From: Smallanthus sonchifolius
Taxonomy: Eukaryota > Streptophyta > Magnoliopsida > Asterales > Asteraceae
Assembly (NCBI GenBank): GCA_023525975.1
Contig: CM042039.1
Span: 15,220,501-15,284,500, forward strand
Length of the DNA stretch: 64,000 nucleotides
Reading direction: 5' to 3'
Part shown: positions 58,887 to 64,000 of the stretch, in pieces
How positions within the stretch are numbered: the first letter of the stretch is position 1
How the letters are laid out: every line of letters begins with the position of its first letter
Notes under the pieces: model-generated
The model's database searches: none
Seen by the model: the letters and a program-made list of their open reading frames with translations, nothing else
Told to the model about the DNA's origin: nothing
Program-made: the position numbers and the translations under genes

Positions 58887-59215
58887 AGAGTTATTTACAT
58901 ATTTCCCCCTCTTAACCTTCTTAATAACATATATACCCAACCATAAAAATCAATTACATATTTACCCAATGGTTACACAATTACCTATTTACCTTTATAT
59001 GTAAATTGATATATTTAGGAATGGAATATATGTAAATAATACTTTAATTGGTTCATTAAGGGTAAAATATTAATTCATTAAGTTATTTTAAATGAATTGG
59101 GTAAATATGTAATATATAAGATTTAGAAATGAGAAATATGTAATTAAAATTAGTGGTTGGGTAAATATGTAATAAATAAACTTAAGAAGGGGATATATGT
59201 AAATGACCCTCATTT
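58887..59215. mobile_element. MITE with ATTTACATAT...CCCC ends
   Basis: The left end GAGTTATTTACATATTTCCCC and the right end GGGGATATATGTAAATGACCCTC are inverted repeats. The interior is made of further ATTTACCCAAT-like inverted segments, with no ORF. Confidence 0.6.
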
Positions 59216-60053
59216 ATAATAGTTACGAACTAAACCTTTTACACGGAGAACTGTTAGAACGATTAACGCGCTCGCACATGTTTATGTCGGTTATCCGACG
59301 GAATAAAGTACTTAAACGCCAAACCTTAGATAAATAAAATTAATAAGTATTAGTGTTTATTCAGATGGTTGATTAGGAATTGATACGCTAGATGTGAGAT
59401 GGTGGATGCACGACAGCGACAAAACTTCGTTATAGACGTCAACAGGTTTTGCCAGATCCGGTATAACTAAATAATATGAACAAACATTTATTTTATATCT
59501 ATTATATTAAAATAAAAATATATTATTATTATTTGGGAAATAATAACAGCTTTCGAAACGCGACACGTTTTACCTGGAGCAGACACGTGAGAGCACGCGC
59601 TACAAGAGCGATACCGGCTATCTTAGAAATGACACAATAAAATATATAACTAGTTATTATTATAGTTTATAATATTAGTATTAATAAATTATCGGAGCGC
59701 AGATCGTTAGTTTGAGCATACGCGGTTAGACACGCGTTACAAGTGTAGTATCCGACTATTCTAGAGCTACACGATTAAGAAAATAGATTAAATAATTAAT
59801 TATATTTATTAGTTATTATTATTAATAATATTATTACTTAAATGGAATGCGAATCATTTATTTGGAGCGGACACGCGCGAGACATGCGGTGTCGACGCAT
59901 ACCGGCTTGGACAGCAGTCGGAGCGAAAATCTTACGAGATAAATATTTAAATTATGTTTATTACCGCATCTTATTCTTTTAAGAATTATATGATTAGGAT
60001 ACAAATTTATTGGGCGAGACGGAGATTCGAATGAACACACGAGATGTCAAAAC

Positions 60054-60535
60054 TAGGGGTGTTCAAAAAAATCCGAATCCGAAACTGAACCCAAATTATC
60101 CGAAAATCCGAATCCGAATTATCCGAAAATTCGGATATCCGAATTTTCGGATTCGGATTCGGATAGTGATTTTCGGATAATTCGGATATCCGAAATATTA
60201 TATTTATATATTTTTTTTAATTGTTTTTATTATTTAAAAATAAGAAAATTTTAATCAAAACCCGATATATTATATTTATATATTTTTATATGTATAGTTT
60301 TTAATGTTTTTTAAGGTTTTTAATTGTTTTTATAATTTAAAAATATTGTATTTATATATTTTTTTATTTTATTTATATTTTCGGATATCCGTTTCACTAT
60401 CCGAATCCATATTCGAAATTTCGGATATCCGAAATTCGGATATCCGAAATTTTGGATTCGGATTCAGATAGTGAAATCCACTATCCGAAAATTTCGGATA
60501 TTCAAAATTCGGATATCCGACTTTGAACACCCCTA
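60054..60535. mobile_element. hAT-type MITE, TSD GTCAAAAC
   Basis: Terminal inverted repeats TAGGGGTGTTCAAA and TTTGAACACCCCTA, with a perfect 8-base direct repeat GTCAAAAC (60046-60053 and 60536-60543). Both arms are packed with ATCCGAA/TTCGGAT units, so the element can fold extensively. Confidence 0.9.
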
Positions 60536-60839
60536 GTCAAAACCAGTCCAAATTATAATGTTTTTAACCCAATTCTTCTAGAATCTCAAGATTTTACTAT
60601 CCTTATTATTTATTTATCTCCCCAAAGAGATCGTTTAAAATATGATTGAAATATTTTCAAATCTTAACAAAATCTTGATAATTCCAAGATTTGGATTTAA
60701 AACCTATTTCTATTTTATTTATTCTCTTCTTAAAATCCTTCCACTATTCTTCGTATATCTCATTGTCTTTCTAAATTCCTTATCATCAGACACAAACAAA
60801 CCTCCTCACACATATTGCAGAGAGAGTTAGAGTGAAGGA

Positions 60840-61319
60840 GTGGAGATGGACGTCGGCCACCCTCTTGGCGGCTCCTCCGGCGAACCAGTCATGGCGGCGG
60901 TGGCGACAGTCACAACAGTAACGACAGTGATGGTGGTTGGAAACACCACAAGCGGCAGGCGGCGACGGCTAAGGACTGTGGACATGGCTGTTCTGAGCCC
61001 CGCAACCACGATAGGCGGCAGCGCTAGGGTTCTGAGGCCACCCCCTTCCGTCGGCAAAAGTGACAGTGGCAATGGATGGGTTTTCTGGCGAGGCTCGTCG
61101 GGGAGGATAGGCTGAGACGTGGTGCTCAGTTTCCGGCAGGGTTTTGAACCACGCCTTTCCGGCGGATAATCCGGCTAATCCGGTTATCCGGCGATAATTC
61201 CGACAGATAAGGGTCTCACGAAACCATTTTCCCGGTAAGTCCTGTTCCACTTTTCTTGTGACTCTCCGTATGTTTACTTGCACACTTTTAGTGTTAAATT
61301 TTCGGTTCAAATTCCGGCT
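60840..61319. other. G+C-rich non-coding block
   Basis: Shows frames rich in V, T, G and A on both strands but no recognised domain or gene structure. It lies within probable LTR sequence and is interrupted on its right by the deleted hAT element. I treat it as non-coding. Confidence 0.4.
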
Positions 61320-61327
61320 AGTCCGAG

Positions 61328-61834
61328 CAGAGCCGTCCCGAGAAATTAAGTATCTAGCTCGACATAAGAAAAATGCCTCCATTCCCCCCTCAATATGAAC
61401 GTATATAAAAGAATTCAATAATACGGCGATAACTGTAATTACAATAATAAAGAAAATAAAACTACCATAGAAAAGTATCTAGTTAGTAGTTACATACCTA
61501 AATGAATCGAGAGGCTCTCCTAGCATTTTGCGAGGCGAAGTTGTTGATTAAGTTTTCATATTGCATGTTTTCTAGTATATCGCTCTCAATAGCAATCATT
61601 CCCAAACCATTAAGTCGTTCTTGGGACATTGTAGATCGTAAATAAGACTTCGGTAACTTCAGTTTTGAAAAACTTTTTTCAGCAGATGCCACCGTGACAG
61701 TAATACTTAACAGATTTTATAAGTTAATTAAAAAAAGGTTATAATATATATATATATATATTTAAAATATACCCCACTCGTAAACATGCCCGGGTGCCGC
61801 GGCACCACCCGCACCACCCTCTAAGCTGCCACTG
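61328..61834 (-). mobile_element. Internally deleted hAT element, TSD AGTCCGAG
   Basis: The ends CAGAGCCGTCCC (left) and CAGTGGCAGCTTAG (right, read on the minus strand) are weakly matching termini. They are flanked by a perfect 8-base repeat AGTCCGAG (61320-61327 and 61835-61842). It keeps only the last part of the transposase gene. Confidence 0.8.
61498..61700 (-). pseudogene. hAT transposase, C-terminal dimerisation segment
   Basis: The minus-strand frame (TVASAEKSFSKLKLPKSY..., ending RRASRFI) matches the strongly conserved C-terminus of plant hAT transposases, where ASAERSFSKLK and MSQERLNGL are typical. Everything upstream in the gene is deleted, so it has no catalytic residues. Confidence 0.85.
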
Positions 61835-61842
61835 AGTCCGAG

Positions 61843-64000
61843 TGAACTAAAATGGCCGGGTTTTATTCCCGGGTGTCAAATGATGGATTGGACAGGCTAT
61901 CAAGGTGGAACTAAGTTACCCAGATAGACGAGACTGCTCGGGTCGTTACCGACAGTCCTGGGTTTCAGTAAACGAAAGTCAACTATGGTCAATGTCGGTC
62001 AACTTCAGAAAACGCGGGCGAGGAGACTGTCCAGATGCGAAACCGAGTCATGGGTCACCGGTTTACGAGCGGGTTCGCGTACGATTAGTGAGGTATAAAC
62101 GCTCGTCAAGTTTTCGTATTTATTTTGTAAATTGTTGTGTTTTGTATGTAAACGTGTGTAATAGTTAGTTGAGCTAAACCGACTCCATCCCGACCACTCG
62201 GGGTATAGATGTAAAACCGAACCTTGTTCGAGCATTTGTAAACAACCGGGTCTCCGTCCAAACAAATAGAAAGTATAAAAATCTCTATATATGTACACAT
62301 ATCATGTAATTATAAATATACAACATACTATTTAGAAATATAGATATATAAGCATATGTATATATTCATATAGTTTTTTAGAAATCGTATTTTATAGAAA
62401 CTGTTCATATAAACTTACGTTTATACATTTAGTTATAAATATTAAACGTTTTATCTATACATTTAGTTATAAAGATAACACGTTTTATTTAGAAATATAA
62501 AACGTATGTATATACACACAAATATATAATTTTAACCCATATTAATTTGAAGTTAGGTTCATAAAAACTATTTATGAACGGAAATAATAATAAATATAAG
62601 TTAAAGTCGAGTATTTATACGTGAAAGCTATAATAACATATATTGTTATTTTTATAAACCTACAATCTCTAATTGTATATGAACATATTTATAAACATTA
62701 GTACCTTAATAACACAATTATTATTATTTTTGTTATAATACTATTATTATCTTTGTGATTTTATCTAAATATGAAAATAGAAATAATTAATCTAAAACTA
62801 ATTAAGATTAACATTGTAATTTGTTATTAATCCCTTTAATATATATATTGAAAGAGTTACGTTACTTTTATTATTATTATTTTGTTAGATTAAATATTAT
62901 AAATACTTATTTAAAACTAATCAATACTTACACTATAAAGTTGTTACTATTTTTATGTAGATATTAGTATTATAAACACTTATTTAAAATTAAGTAATGC
63001 ATATAATATAATAGTCATTATTATTGTTAAAAATGTTATGTTTATCATTGTTAGTAGTACTAAAAATGTATTTATATTAAAACTTTATAAACTGACAAAT
63101 TTTTTTTTTCATCAAAACCGTTATATTTTTTATTAACATTAGTATCTTTATAATTATTAAAGGTATATATTTATCATCATTACTGTTTTAATTACTATAT
63201 TAAGTATTATTGTTATCATTAACATTATTATTATTCTTTTTTTAAAATCATAATATTATAACTATTAACTTTAATTATAAATATATTAGTACCATTATTG
63301 GTATTAATATTATTTTCAACTACTAAACTCATAATATATTTTACGATAATATTAACACTAATATTATTATTTTTAACAATATTTTTAAACACTACACTTA
63401 TTGTTAATGTGTTATAATTAGCATAACTTATATATTAGTGTTATCGTTAACAATATTTTAAAATACTATGAATACTAACTTTACTTATTACAACTTTATT
63501 AAACACGATTCTTAACATTGTTAATATTATTACCACGATTCTTATAGTTAGTATAGAGATATCATAAGTATTATTTTACCTCTACTAGTTATTATAATTA
63601 TTTAAGATACTGTTAGTTTCATTATGAATAATAATTATATCACCAACATACAATACTTTACTCTTGATACGTATAAAATAAGAAAGGTTGCATCTATACT
63701 TACCGTGTATTTATAAAACTTGATTATTACTTTTGAAACAACTACAATTACTTAAATATATATATTGTTATAAATACTATATATATACATTGTGTAGGTA
63801 ATACGTAAGGCTACTTATATTTGAATCGAACACGTATCTTTATTAGAAACCTAAATATTTATTTTAGTACTAATGTGTATAGTTAAAAATAGTAAGTATT
63901 AGCTACTTTTTATAACAAACATACTATATATTTTCTGAAACATATTATATAATAATTAAAGTTTCATAGATTATATTTATTTTCGACATACTTACATATA
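61843..64000. other. AT-rich tail of the window
   Basis: 61843-62280 is of mixed composition without a recognised gene. From 62280 on it is mainly ATT/TATTA-type low-complexity sequence, perhaps an old LTR or intergenic spacer. Nothing else could be identified. Confidence 0.4.

Larger units (their letters stand above)
58574..61327 (+). repeat. Probable LTR or LTR-like sequence with nested MITEs
   Basis: TGTAACAACCTCAAAT at 58574 is a typical Gypsy LTR opening. A 134-base unit (TTGCAAGTGAGCT...CAGACTTTTGTTT) is tandemly duplicated at 58602-58735 and 58736-58868. A moderately G+C-rich block follows the MITE at 60054. No closing CA end is seen, so the call is tentative. Confidence 0.35.

Noticed and set aside
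60840..61115. Small host gene in the G+C-rich block
   Set aside because: No recognised domain, competing frames on both strands, and position within probable LTR sequence interrupted by a hAT element.

Overview
This is plant nuclear DNA. It carries one host developmental gene at the left edge, and the rest is a deep nest of transposable elements. The AP2-family gene has plant-type introns. Ty3/Gypsy and Ty1/Copia polyproteins, Mutator-like elements (MULEs), hAT and Helitron pieces, and very AT-rich spacers fill the remainder. The retroelement proteins read like those common in Asteraceae genomes such as sunflower, lettuce or Tanacetum. That family placement is an inference from memory, not a search result.

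1-5.1 kb: the 3' part of an AINTEGUMENTA-LIKE/PLETHORA transcription factor on the plus strand. Seven exons can be read, including a 9-base micro-exon. The 5' exons lie outside the window. Its introns hold a foldback element, a small Helitron and a 1.1 kb foldback MITE. The conserved C-terminal tail is one base out of frame.

5.1-14.9 kb: the downstream flank of that gene is present twice (5091-6430 and 13013-14848). Between the copies sits a 6.6 kb MULE (6433-13001). It encodes a FAR1-type transposase joined to an OTU cysteine protease domain, plus a second accessory gene, both on the minus strand and both decayed. Its subterminal regions carry about 14 copies of a short composite palindrome.

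13.6-26.3 kb: a Pack-MULE-like element with a perfect 9-bp target duplication. It carries a captured host gene of about 205 codons on the minus strand. That gene was split by an LTR retrotransposon (TSD CAAAC), which has since become a chain of LTRs and three integrase C-terminal remnants.

26.9-36.6 kb: a minus-strand Copia reverse-transcriptase relic, then a Gypsy element (5' LTR, primer-binding site, gag, protease, RT) interrupted in gag by a 5'-truncated Copia element.

36.6-53.3 kb: a minus-strand Helitron, then a three-layer LTR nest. An outer solo-LTR-like sequence (37519-52048) is interrupted by a 3.3 kb solo LTR (TSD TGGTC) and by a near-complete, young Gypsy element (42501-51192, TSD GGTCC) with gag-pol on the minus strand.

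53.3-64 kb: MITEs (one hAT MITE sits inside another MITE's terminal repeat), Helitron 3' ends, G-rich telomere-like tracts, LTR-like sequence, and an internally deleted hAT element that keeps the transposase C-terminus. The last 2 kb is AT-rich and shows nothing identifiable.

Only the AIL gene looks like a resident host gene. The other coding sequences belong to mobile elements or are fragments carried by them, and most are broken.
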